Source: Pleodorina starrii | Taxonomy: Eukaryota > Chlorophyta > Chlorophyceae > Chlamydomonadales > Volvocaceae | Assembly: GCA_030267565.1 (NCBI GenBank) | Contig: BRXU01000062.1 | Location: 62,001 to 126,000 of the forward strand | Direction: 5' to 3' | DNA length: 64,000 bases | Part shown: positions 24,180 through 35,703 of the stretch, one piece after another | How the letters are laid out: the number at the start of each line of letters is the position of its first letter | Numbering within the stretch: position 1 is the stretch's first letter | Position numbers and translations under genes: made by a program | Notes under the pieces: model-generated | Told to the model about the DNA's origin: nothing | What the model saw: only the letters and a program-made list of their open reading frames with translations | Database searches by the model: none

Positions 24180-27100
24180 ATGGACTGCGTATCGCTCGAG
24201 CTGGTGGCCAGCCTGCCCGGTCACCAGGACAGGGTCTGGTGCGTGGCATGGTCGCCAAAAGGTACGCAATTGCGTTCTAACACAAAGCGACAAAGAGCAC
24301 AAACTGGTCTTGTTGTCACAAACCACGAATAGAAATGCGTGCCTGCACTCTGAAGTTCCCGCCACCATTCTGCCGTTTTGCACGCACTTGTTCCTCAAAC
24401 AAGCAGCAATCTTGCTTACGTTCCGCGTTCATGGTACCAGGTGACCTCTTGGCCAGCTGCAGCGGCGACAAGACGGTGCGGATATGGGCGCGGTGCAGCG
24501 GCGGAGCTGCCGCCGCTGCTGCCGCCGCTGCGACGCCTCCCCTCGGGGCTAGCGGCAGCAGCGGCACCGGAGGGGACGGCGACGCCGCCGACGGCGTCAG
24601 CCCCCACCAGCATCAGCGACCTGACCAGCCGCCCCCTCCGCAGCGGTGGTACTGCGCTGCCATTCTGGACCAGTGCCACTCGCGCACCATCCGCAATGTG
24701 GCCTGGAGCCCCAGCGGGAGGGCACTCGCCACCGCCAGCTTCGACGCCACGGTGTCAATCTGGGAGCTGTCGGGGGGCGTGTGGGAGCAGGTGGGGGGGC
24801 CGTGTGTATGTGGGAGCAGGTGGGGGGGAGTGAGTATGTGGGAGCAGGTGGGGGAGTGTGTATGTGGGAGCTGTCTGGGGGCGTGTGGGAGCAGGTGGGG
24901 AAGTGTGTATGTGGGAGCAGGTGGGGGAGTGTGTGTGGTGGCGGTGTGTGTATGTGGGAGGGGGAGTATGTGTGGGGAGGATGGGGGGGAGGGTGGGTGG
25001 GATGGGAGGCTGACAAAGAAGATTCCGCAGGGCGATGGGGAGGGGGAGTGGGGCGGCGGACGGGGCGGGGGCAGCTGAAAGGGGAGTGGGGCAAAGGGCT
25101 GTCCGGAGGGGGCCTTACATCGGTGGCAACTTAGGTTCGGTGGGAAACTCGGTTGGGCTGATGCGGATTGGGGTGAGGTGGGGTGGGGTGGTGAGGAACG
25201 GGGTGGCGTGGCGTGGCAGCGTGGGTGGGGTGTGTGGTGGATTGGGTGTGTGGTGGTGGGGTGGCTGATGACCGCGGCCGCATGGGAGAGCGAGCAGGAA
25301 GGCAGGGGCGCTATCGGGACCACTATCGGGCTGGGTCGGGGGAAGCGGCGAGCTGGAGACTTTGGCACTTCTCGCCAGCCTCCCAAGCCTCCGTGCCCGT
25401 TTCCCCTACTCCCGTGCTGGTGGGTTTCGCCATCTCTCCCCCCTTTCTGCCCTCTAGGCCCCAGGCCCCCCAGCCACCGTCTGGCACCCCCCCATCCGCA
25501 CACACGCATACTCTTCCCCAGCACGTCCCTTTCCTTGGCACCCCTGCTCCGAGACCTTCCAACCGCCAACCTCCAACCGCCAACCTCCAACCGCCAACCG
25601 CCATCAGGTCGCGGAGCTGGAGGGCCACGAGAACGAGGTCAAGTGTGTGGCCTGGAATCCGGACGGCCGCCTCATTGCCACGTGCGGGAGAGACAGGTAC
25701 GGCACGGTACGGCACGGTACGGCGCAGCCGCCTGGCGTGCACGCGGTATGACACTCCGAAACCAAACCCGGGGAAATCGGATTCACGTCTCGGGGTCTAC
25801 TTTAACAGTGCATATGGCTGTGGATCGCCTGCATATCCGGATTTCGGATCTGGATCTGGATCTGCGTCCATGGATCTGTGTCCAGATCTGGATCTGAATC
25901 TGAATCCCCAGCGCTGCTCTCACCCCCATCGACCCTGCTGCTCCACTCGGCCCCGCCCCATATCCCCCGGCCCGCCATCCACCTTCCCCTTCCTCCCCCC
26001 GCACCCGCACCCGACCCCGCCCCGACCCCCCGCAGGTCTGTTTGGATCTGGGAGTCGATGCCGGGTCGCGAGTTCGAGTGCGTGGACGTGAAGCAGGTGG
26101 GGGTGGGGCGTGTGTGGTGGGGGTGGGGGTGGGGGGTGGGGGCGTGTGTGGTGGGGTGGGGGGTGGGGTGGTGGGCCCGTGTGTGGTGGGGGGGGTTAGG
26201 GTTTGGTTGCGTGCTTGGTGGGAGGAGAGGGGGTTCGCTTCTCATGAGGCGGTGCTGACGGGGGTCAGGTGAGTGAGGGGGCCGGGAGCGAGGGGAGAGA
26301 GCGGGAGGAGATGTAACCGCAGCGAAGGAATGGAGGCTACCCCCAGGGAGGGGAAGGGAGGGGAGGGGAGGGGAGGGCGAGGAAAGGGAAGGGAAGGGAG
26401 GGTCAGTATACGGTACATGAGCAACGCTCGGGCGCTTCCGGTGCCGTGCTCAGCCCTCGCCCCCTCAAACACACACACACACACACTCCGCCCCCCCCAC
26501 CCCACCCCCCCTTCCCCAGGGCCACAGTCAGGACGTCAAGGTAGTCCGGTGGCACCCGGGTGGGGAGCTGCTGGTCAGTGCCGGGTACGACGACACCATC
26601 AAACTGTGGACGTACGACGGAGACGAGTGGGGGTGCAGCCAGACGCTGGGAGGTGGGGTGGGGTGAGGTGGGGTGGGGTGAGGTGGGGTGGGGTGGGGTG
26701 GGGTGAGGCGGGGTGGGGTGGGGTAAGGAGCACGGGGGGCTGGAGGGGTACTGGCGAGTGGTTACTGCATCCCTCCACCCGAGTTGGTCAGCGCTCTGGA
26801 GGAGGTCGGGGTTCGAGGAACCCGGGGGCCGACCCGCGGGGCGATGTGGAGACCCTCCCTGGCCCCCCCTTTCCCTCCCTCCCTCCGCTATTCCCTCACC
26901 CCCCCTCGGTCGTCTACATGCCTCCCCTGCGGTATCGTTTTTTATTTCCCCCCTCCTGATACCGTGTACGGGCTCCGGCCTATACGTGGATAACCCTCCT
27001 CCCCCTCCCCTCCCCCTCCCCCTCCCTCCCCCCCCCAGGTGTGGGCCCCGGCTCCGGCCACAGCTCCACCGTGTGGGACGTATCGTGGGACCCGGAGGGA

Positions 27101-28284
27101 CAGCGCCTGGCCTCGTGCAGCGATGACCTCACCGTCAAGATATGGGAGAGCCGCGCGGCGGGGGGCCTGGCAGCGGGGCACGCGGAGGGCGCGGCGGCGG
27201 CAGCAGGGGGCAGCGGTGGCGGTGGCGGTGGCGGTCTGGTTCCCTCCCGCCCCGACCTGCGGTGCGGCTCCACCCTCAGTGGCTTCCACCAACGGACCAT
27301 CTTTTCACTGGACTGGGGGAACATGGGGCTCATTGCCACCGGTGGGTGGCGGTCTGGGGTGGGTTGGGTGGCTGGAGGGATGGGTGGGTGGCTGGCTGGG
27401 TGGGTGGCTGGGTGGGGCAGATAGTTGGGTTGGTGGGTAGTGTTGAGAGGTTGGGGTCTTGGCGCCCAACCTCTCATCGCGGGGGCCCGGTCCGGTCCGG
27501 TCGGGTCCGGCCGGGGCATTGCAGTCCGACGCATTGCGGTACACATCCGTCGCGGCCCATTGATGGCGCCTGCGTCGGTGCCTTTCGTGTCCTCCCCATG
27601 TTCCCCTGACTGGGGATAATCCATCCCCCAACCCCCAACACACACACACTCTACACACACACGTGCCCCCTACATCTCAGCCGCACTGTCGCATCTGTCT
27701 CTCACTGTTGTAGCGCTGGGTTGGGTTGAGCACCTGTGCCGGAGCCACCCCATGCACCCCCATGTGCCCCCCCTTGCTGTGCCCCCCTTGCTGTGCCCCC
27801 CTCGCTGTGCGCAGGCGACGGCGATGACTGCATCAGCGTGTTTGGGCAGGGGGACCCGGAGCTGGCCCGTGTGGCGCTCAGGGAGCACGAGCGGGAAGCG
27901 CAACTTGGGGGGCGAGGCGGGGAAGGGACGGCAGCGGCGGCGGCGACGACGCCGGCGTCTGCTGGTGGGATACCGGATGAGGACCGACCCGCGGGTCAGC
28001 AACCAAGCCGGGGGCCGGATGAGGACATGGAGGACGTGGGCGATGGCGGTGATGGCGGAGCCGCGCCCGCGGGACGGCAGGTCGGCGGCGGGGGGGGACG
28101 GGGGGGTGCAGGGGGCGGGGGCTGCCCGAGACTGGGTCGGGCGGGTCAGTCGTGGGGTCTGTGGACGCGGGTGGTGGGTGCCCACGATGCGGACGTCAAC
28201 TGCGTCCGCTGGAACCCCGCCCAGCCCCGCCTGCTGGCCTCGTGCTCCGATGACGGGCTGGTGAGGCTGTGGTGGCTGCGATGA
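24180..28284 (+). CDS. CIAO1: CIAO1/CIA1 WD40 protein, cytosolic iron-sulfur assembly targeting subunit
   Basis: CIAO1 is the seven-bladed WD40 protein that works with MMS19 and the MIP18 (CIAO2) protein to pass 4Fe-4S clusters to cytosolic and nuclear apoproteins. Exons: 24180-24261, 24441-24790, 25608-25696, 26036-26096, 26520-26652, 27039-27341, 27815-28284; 495 residues with all phases consistent. Blade signatures in order are [114 protein letters not shown] and [19 protein letters not shown]. The order and the family-typical [10 protein letters not shown] end match CIAO1 rather than generic WD40 proteins. Animal and yeast homologues are about 330-340 residues; the excess is low-complexity sequence inserted after blade 1, blade 5 and in the last exon. 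Start ATG 24180 was chosen because it begins the first blade and splices in phase. It is divergent from the gene at 21727-23795. Confidence 0.96.
24762..24928 (+). repeat. Tandem copies of the exon 2 end and its splice donor in CIAO1
   Basis: GGGAGCAG|GTGGGG, the real exon 2/intron junction at 24790, recurs about five times downstream. One later copy includes the preceding exonic bases GAGCTGTC-GGGGGCGTG. Each copy is a potential competing donor. Confidence 0.8.
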
Positions 28285-30655
28285 GCTGAGGGCTCATCCG
28301 CTGGGGCCCAGCCACGGATAGGGTGCAGCCCGTGAACCGGAGCTAGAGACGGAACCCGTGGAGGCGGGGAGGGGGGGAGTGGAGGTGAAGGCACGGGTTT
28401 GCGGACGCGGGTTTGAGGCGGCCAGGCGCTCCGAGTTGGGTTTGGGCCTTTGGTTGCCAGACTAGCACGCTGGTGCCTGTTGGCGGGCCTTGTGGTCGGT
28501 TGGTTTGGGGTCCACACGGCTTGGGTTGGGTTGGTTGTCGCATGAATTCAACCAGAGCTCAGCAGAGCAGAACAGAGCTTAGCTTGGGGGCGGGGGAAGG
28601 GCAGATGGGAGAAGGTGCGGGGTAGCTGGGTAGCCCGTATGAGCGGACAGACAGGGAGTGTGTTGGTATATGTTGCGCGGGGAGGGACCGAGTGCGTGTG
28701 CTGAGTGCTTTCTTGCTGATGTGCCGGGGGGTGAGGGGGCCGGGGGAAAGTGGGGGAGGGGGTGAGGGGCAGACAGCCACCAAGGAAGACAGCCGCAGAG
28801 GCCATCAGCTGTGCCACCCCCCACCCCACCACCCCCAACGCGGCAGGACCGGATTGCCACATACGTACGGCAGCCACGTGGGCTGGCCCTGTGGCGGATC
28901 TGGTGGTTGACTAGTTGGCTGGGAACATGTTTATCAGGGCGGAGCGGGGCGGGGCAGGGCGGGGCAGCAGCATCTGGAAGGCAGAACCCTGAGCCAGGGG
29001 GGATACGGACACCAATCACCAACCAACGAACGCTCCGCCGGTGCAGTGCCACTACTTGCACGGATACCCTATGCGCATTGATGGATGGATAGGAGCAAAG
29101 GATTTGAACGGAGCGTCGCCCGGGCGCCGCAATGAGAAACAAACGAAGTAGGTGTGCCGTACTACTGCCCAGTCGCATAACGGACCCATGTGGACGCGGA
29201 CTTTGCCTCCGGAACTTGCCGTACATATTCTTTTACGTCATGAAATTGTTAAAATCGTTGTACGGGTGGACTCTGCACGGTCCCCGCCGCTGCCGGTTAC
29301 GACCTCTGCCTTTGACTTTGGCTTAGGGTTTGGGCGGGGGGGGGAGGGAGGTGGGTGAGGGGAGGGGCTGGCAACACGGTGTCATGCGGGCTGGGCAGGG
29401 GGGCCGGGTGCACTCCTCACTGCAGGGCTGCCTTGCCTGTGTGTCTTTGGAGGAGGTTGGGGCTGGGCGACATGACGGGGCGGTAGCCACCTCCACCTCA
29501 ACCACCTCCCCCCCTCTCCCTCCCACCCTACGATCGATGGCAACATGTTACAAGTGGTTATTACAGTTGCAACTAACAGTGGGCTTACTAGCTAAGCAGC
29601 AACCAATTGCTTGTGACGGAAGGCAAACCATGGGCCAATCGCGGGCTTGCCACGGCGATTACCACTTCCGCACTACTGCCGCGGCTATTACCACTCCGGT
29701 ATTACACCGGCCATGCATGCGTTCACCATGCCAGGCAGCATGTCGTGGAGTTCACAGGGCTGGCCCATTGTTGGGCTCTCCAGTCCCCCCTGCCTGCCTG
29801 CATGCTTGCCTGCTTGCCTGCCTGCCTGCCTGCCTGGAGGCCTGGTGCCTATATTACCGATATCGGCTAGTAGGGCTGGGCTCACCAAATAAAAACCAAC
29901 AGGGCGCTATCGGGGCTGCATGCCCCCTCATCATTGGCATGCCATCGCTATGCGGAGTAAAAAACCATCGCCGCAGTCCTCCTGCCTAGCTGCAGGGTAC
30001 AGGCACTGACCCCGTACGGCACCGGAACGCGGGTCGGGTCCTGATGCACTGCAACGCGCAATGCCTATTATGAATTAGGAAACCTGCCACGAATATAAAA
30101 AACACACGCATGCAACGCAATGCCCGGGAACGTGCGCAGGCGCTATAATCTCTTCCCGCCGCGGGGTCCCTCCCACTCCATTCCCTTTCCCCTCCCAGCC
30201 AAACACAACCCCCTTCCCCCTCCCTGGACACATGCACTGGCGCAGCACGTTGCAACGTTGTGCACGCAGCCCGGGTACAGTTCACCGCGCCGGGTCGCGC
30301 CGGGTCGCGCTGGGTCGCCTCGGGCCTCCATGCATCCCAACCGCTTCCCACGCAATTACCCAACAGCACGCAATCAGCTGCGGCAAAAAAAACAGAGGCC
30401 GGGCACGCACCGACCGACCGACAGACACGGTAGGTCCGCTGCAATCCCCGCAGCTCCTCAGATCAGATCAGATCAGATCATCCCCTCTGCAGCTCGCCTG
30501 ACTTTTCCTTCGTGAGGTGCCACCGCCCCCATCCCCGATACGGCGGCTTCACCTGGTACGAAGTGCTGACACGTGATCAGGCTCCCCTCCCCTCCCCTCC
30601 CTGGCGGTGCGGCCATCTGACAAGGAAGGCCATCTCGCATCCCCATCACAGCCCT
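28285..30655. other. Convergent intergenic interval, no gene seen
   Basis: This lies between the CIAO1 stop and the stop of the minus-strand lectin-like gene, so both 3' UTRs must end here. TTACA (TGTAA on the minus strand) occurs at about 29548, 29560 and 29702, over 900 nt from the minus-strand stop, so none is a firm signal. Short repeats include GCCT units at about 29802-29842 and GATCA units at about 30460-30480. Small open frames have no recognisable domains. Confidence 0.55.
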
Positions 30656-33600
30656 TTAGTCCTCCTGGCCCGTCGCCATGTACTCATGCCACGAATCCGC
30701 CACCGTCGGGGGCCTCTGCGTCCTCAACTCCCCCACCTCCCACTCCTCCCCCTCCACCTCCTCCTCCCCTGCCGACCCGGCCGTCGAAACCCCCTCCCCC
30801 ACCGCCCTCCCCCTCCCCCACCGCCCCTGCCCCTGCACCGCGGCCCCCGTCGCCGACGCCGCGAAGGGCGTCCACAACGGGCCCGAGTCCAGCAGGGGGG
30901 CTGCGGCCGCTTCCACCGACACCACCACGGGGGCGGCTGACCGGGAACCGACCGGGACCGCCCTGCCCCCGGGGTAGGTCGCGGCTCCCGCGTTGTTGCC
31001 CGCCTGGTGGGGTGCGGCCCCCGCTTCCATGAGCTCCTTCATGAGAGTGGCCTGGGGGGCGAAGCTCTGGAAGGGGAAAGGGGAAAGGGGGGAAGGGGGG
31101 AGGGGAGGGGAGGGTTGGGGTGCGGAGGGGCGGGGCGCGGCCGAGGGAGGGAGAGGAGGGGCGCGGGCCGCGGGGAATGTGAATGTATGGGCGGGGCAGA
31201 AGGGAAGGCGCGGGGGCGACCCAGCCTCTAGCAAACCAGCCTCCGATTACGTAATCCCCCGGGGCGGGGGGAAACAGGAAAGGAGGAGGATGTGAGCGAA
31301 CGGACGGACGCGTTAGCACGGTCGCGGCCCAGCTCGGACCCCCGGCGCCTTTCCGAGACTACCGAAGAAGAACGAGACCAGACAGACCGAGTACCCGTCA
31401 GAAGAGACGGCCAGCGGATTAAGATCAGTGTGCCCTCCCCTCAAACCCTCCCCATTCCACTTGCACATCAGCACACTCATCAACACACACTCCTGCCCGG
31501 GTCCCCCGCCCCTCCACCCCCTTTCTGCGGCCCAGGCATCTCCACGCACCCTCCGCTTGCGCATCATCAGCACCCCCGCCACCGCCAGACCCAGCACCGC
31601 CAGCGCGCCGACGCCGCCCACCACCGCGCCAGCCACACCCCCGCTGCTCATTCCGCCACCGCCGCCGCCGCCGCCGCTCGCTGTTCCTGCGCTGACGGCG
31701 CTGCTGCGCGTGCCGTTGCGGGACGTGTCACCATCACCCTCCTCGCCCCCGGGCGCGTTGGGTCCGACGGGCGCCGAGGAATTCGAAGGGGCGGTGGCGT
31801 TGGGCAGTGCCGGCGGCGGGGCGCTCGGACCTGGGCCCCCTGAGGCGTCTGGGGAGGAAAGAGGCGATTTCGGAGCGGGGCGTAGAGGTGGGGGAGAGCT
31901 TGGGCTGGCGGGTGTGGTGTTTGGCTGGTCTGTGGGGGGCAGCGGCGAGGGGGAGTCGACCGACAGCCTGGGGGGCGTGGGCGGAGGTGACGGCGGTGTT
32001 GGGGGCGTGGGCGGAGGCGACGGCGGCGCTGGAATGGGCGGCGGCGGCGACCAGGGCCCGGTGATGTCGCGGGCGACCCGTGGGTCAATGGCGATGAGCT
32101 GGTAGCCAGACAGCTGTGGCAAATCAGGGCAGCTTGAGACGGTGGCGCCACTGCTGGCCCTGGGGGCTGGCGTGCGGCTAGGGTTTCGGAGCAGAAAGGT
32201 GCCGGACAGGGGCCCGGAGCAGAGGGCCCCGCCGGCGGGTGGGTACGTAGGGGTCAGCTGGGGGCCGCCGTAGGCGGGACCCGGGTAAGCGGGCCGGGCG
32301 TAGGCGGGCCCACCGCCGTACAGTCCGTTGGACGAGCTGCCGTACGATCCAGGGTAACTAGGCGCATCAGAGCCGCTGCTGCTGTGGCTGAAGGTGATGA
32401 TGTAGGAGGCGGAGGCGGAGCAGCTTGCCAAGCCATCGTTCGGTCCTCCGTACGACGATCCGTACGACGATCCGTACGCCGGTCCGTATGCTCCATACGC
32501 TCCGTACACCGTGGGAGTGTTGGTGGGTGTCAGGGAGGAGATGGCGGTGAGGAGGGAGGTGGTGGTCGGGGAGAGCAAGGGGCAGGTGGGGGCGGGGCCG
32601 GCAGCGGAGCCCGATGTCGGCGTGTCGGTGGGGGCTGCAGGCCCGGACGTGGGCGTGAGGATGTACGACAACGGGGACGAGCAGGGCGGCTCGGATCCTC
32701 CGGCGGCATTACGGCCACCCGGAGGGTACGTGGCCAACCCGCCGTACGCCGGAGCGCCGCCGTACGCCGGAGCACCGCCGTACGCCGGAGCACCGCCGTA
32801 CGCCGGAGCGCCGCCGTACGCCGGAGCGCCGCCGTACGCCGGAGCACCGCCGTACGCCGGAGCGCCGCCGTAGGCTGGACCCACTGCGATCGATGAACCG
32901 TACGGACCGCCGTACGATGCCAGCGGATACGACGGGGTAGGCGGGTAGGGGCCGGGGGCTGGCCCCTGCCCATACGAGGGGGTGGTGGGGTTGGTGCTGG
33001 TGGTGGTGACGGGTGTGAGCAGGTAGGGGGCGAAGCCGGCAGGGCAGGACGGGGGGACTGCGGCGGGCGGATAGCTCGGAGGCGAGCGGGTGATGGGTTT
33101 CGTCACCTGCAGGGACGTTCAAAGAGGTAGGGAGGAAGGGAGGGAGGGAGGGATGGTGGACATGTGGAAAATACGAAGAAACGAAGAACGACACGGTACG
33201 ACACGGTTACGGTTGGTTGCTCAGCCGCGAGTCAGTCGATGGGCAGGGGAGGGCTGCCGTAGTCTCGCCGTGTGTGTGTGGGGGGGGGGTATAAAGAGAA
33301 ATCGCAGCGGAGAAGGAGCCGTTTGTGTGTGGGGGGGGACTAGGCAAGGGGCTCATCCCCGGTAGCTGACGCGCATAGGTGTGTTTGTGTGTGTATGGGT
33401 TGGGGGCTCCATGCAACCTCAAGCCGGGGCGGGGCAAGGCCACCGCCCAAACACGCTCACACACGTTGTTAGGGAGTTCAAGAGCAAAAGATGTCACAGC
33501 CAAGCGACGGACACGGTGTTAGCGAGCGGACAGGTTGTGGGCATGAGACACACTCATCATGAGACATTGTATGGCCTGCACGCACGGCAACAGCCGTACC

Positions 33601-35703
33601 TCGAGCCTGATCTGTACGACAGACTGCCCGGAAAGCGCCAGCAAATCGTCGCCGGCACGGAGGGGCAGCAGGCGGGCGGGGCCAATCGCGTCCAGGGGGG
33701 GTGGCGGCGGGTATGACGGCGGCGGTGGCGGCGGCGAGGAGGAGGGCACCAAGCGAATGCAGATGTGGGAGGGCGACACGGAGGGGCAGACGGCGACACC
33801 CGCCAGCGGCGACGCCGGTGACGGGAACGCGGAGGCACCTGCGGCCGCCAGCAGCCGTCTCAGGGCTGTGGAGGAGGCGGCGGTCTGGTGCTTCCGGTGG
33901 TGGCTGTAGCGGGTAGTGCGTTGGGTCTGCTCCCGTTTCTGCCCCTGCCCCTGTTTCTGCCCCTGCGTGTGGTGCTGCTGCGTTGTGCGCCACTGATGCT
34001 CCGGGGCGGATTGGGAGGTGTTGCCGCCATGCCGGCCTGCGGGAAGCGCCGCAGCAGGGGTGACCATCCAGTAGGGGTGGCCAGCATGAGGGCTTAATGC
34101 GGGTAGTGGGGGTAGCAGCAAGGGGAAGGGGGGGGGTGCCGCCTGGAGCTGACGCAGGGGAGCGACCTTCGGTCCACAGCAACAGCAACAGGGACAACTT
34201 TAGAACGACTGCAGATACGGCGGAGGCGGAGGCGGCACCTAGGTGGGTGGGTGGGTGGGCACGTGGTACGTGCTACCGGTAGCAGCGCGCCAGCTGAACC
34301 AGCCCAGCCCAGCACCAGTGACGTTCACGGGGGGCAGCTGCAGGGTGACGTACACGTCGTACACGTCGCGGCATCAGCCAGCCGCGTGCCCCTCCGCCCC
34401 CACTCCCCACACCCCCCAAAACACACCCCCCAAAACACACACCTGTTGTCGGCGAGGTGTGATGCCGCCTGCTGCACACGAAGGGTCGCGGCTGGTGGCA
34501 GGGAGCCTCCCGCAGTTGCACAGAGGCTGCAGCAGTGGCTGGTGGGGCGCCTGCGCGTCGGGGCCCACACACCACACAAGGAAAGGCGACTCTTCAGTGG
34601 GTCCCAGGGGGTTCCGCAAATGAGGCGGCCGCCGCCGGGCCCCCCCCCCAATCATGCTCCCAACAAACGAACCGCGCCGTCCACTGTGCGTGTGTGCAGC
34701 CGACTGCAGCGCACCAAGTCGACTCCGCCGCCCCCCTTCGCCCCTCGCGGACGCCGCACCCGCATCTGCGTCCATGTCAGGCCCTCCCATCTTTCCGCCC
34801 TGCGCCCGCCCACCCAACCGCCCACCCAAGGTCCGATAGGGGCCACACGTACCTGCCACCGAGCCTTCCTCGCGCTCCAGCCGAAGTACCACCGTGCACC
34901 TGAGGTCTCCAACTTTAGATCTCGGGTGGCTGCCCTTGCCATTCCCACCGCCACTGCCCCCGCCACTGCCACTGCCACTGCCATTGCCACTGCCACTGCC
35001 ACTGCCGCCCCCGCCCCGGTGCGCCACCCAGCACTCGGAACCTGAAGCAGTGCAGCAATACAGCAGTGCGGCTGTTGAAGGGGCGCCCAGGGGCTCCTGG
35101 GGCTGCAGCACTTGGGGAGACACGGCCACACGGGGGCCGTCGACGGAACGGAGCATCGAAGCAGCGGTGCCGCCGCAGTCAGCAGCCTCCCGCGTCACCA
35201 ACAACAACGACACCCCCCCATCCTCTCACGCTTCCTCGCTCATGCACCCACACGCCCAGTCGCCCACCCACCCGGGCACATCAGCGCTGCCGCGCGTCGC
35301 TCGCTGGGCTCCGAAACCTCCGCCAGCGCGCCTCCTCCGGGAAGCTCCTCACAGGCCCGCCGGGCCGCCTCGTGCGACTGGATGGCAGGAAGCGGAAGCA
35401 GCGGCGCAGCAGCGGCGTAAGTTGCTGTAGTTGAATTCCTTGGCTCATTCATAAATGAACGAGCCGACGCATATCATGAACGAACCGACGCATATCATGC
35501 ACACCGGCGCACACGGACCTCCCGCGCACCTTGGCATACGGGAAGGACACGTAGCCGCTGGCGTCGCTGGCAGCGGGAGGAGGCGATGCGGCAGCCGCCC
35601 GGAAGACGGTTGCTGGCGCCGAGTTCGCACCCGTGCTCGCGCTCGCGCTCGCGCCCCTGGCTAATACGGCGGCGGCGGCCGTGTATAAAAGGGCGAGAAC
35701 CAT
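30656..35703 (-). CDS. Single-pass membrane protein with C-type-lectin-like ectodomain and PAYGGA repeats
   Basis: Minus-strand exons: 35505-35703, 35272-35424, 34853-35110, 34443-34526, 33600-33838, 31550-33106, 30656-31066; 966 residues, first four introns all phase 1. The N-terminus MVLALLYTAAAAVLARG is a good signal peptide. A C-type-lectin-like domain follows: YVSFPYAKV, SHEAARRACEELPGG, ALAEVSEPSER, SGSECWVAHRG, then REAPCHQPRPFVCSRR, whose C..PFVCSR ending is typical of the fold. Next come Pro-rich segments including [10 protein letters not shown] and a Tyr/Gly/Pro stalk with about eight PAYGGA units. Then a second PPP-rich region, a Gly/Ala/Val/Leu membrane helix ending LMMRKRR (near 31550), and a cytosolic tail of about 136 residues. 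It likely sits at the cell surface with the lectin-like domain outside; the ligand is unknown. A Gly/Ser insert interrupts the lectin domain. Calcium/sugar-binding motifs (EPN/QPD, WND) are not evident, so carbohydrate binding is unproven. Confidence 0.8.
32738..32876 (-). repeat. 18-bp tandem repeat encoding PAYGGA units
   Basis: About eight 18-bp units with mostly silent third-position differences encode (PAYGGA)n in the stalk of the lectin-like membrane protein. Related SYGSSYGG and GPAYG motifs flank the array, suggesting older expansions of the same unit. Confidence 0.92.

Noticed and set aside
26190..26210. TTAGGG-type telomere-like motif
   Set aside because: A single copy in a G-rich intron; no tandem array, here or at about 29325.
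29090..29130. Possible tRNA T-arm (GATTTGAAC)
   Set aside because: No acceptor stem, anticodon arm or D-arm could be paired around it.
35683..35689. TATAAAA motif on the plus strand
   Set aside because: It lies within exon 1 of the minus-strand lectin-like gene (signal peptide codons) and is on the wrong strand for that gene's promoter.
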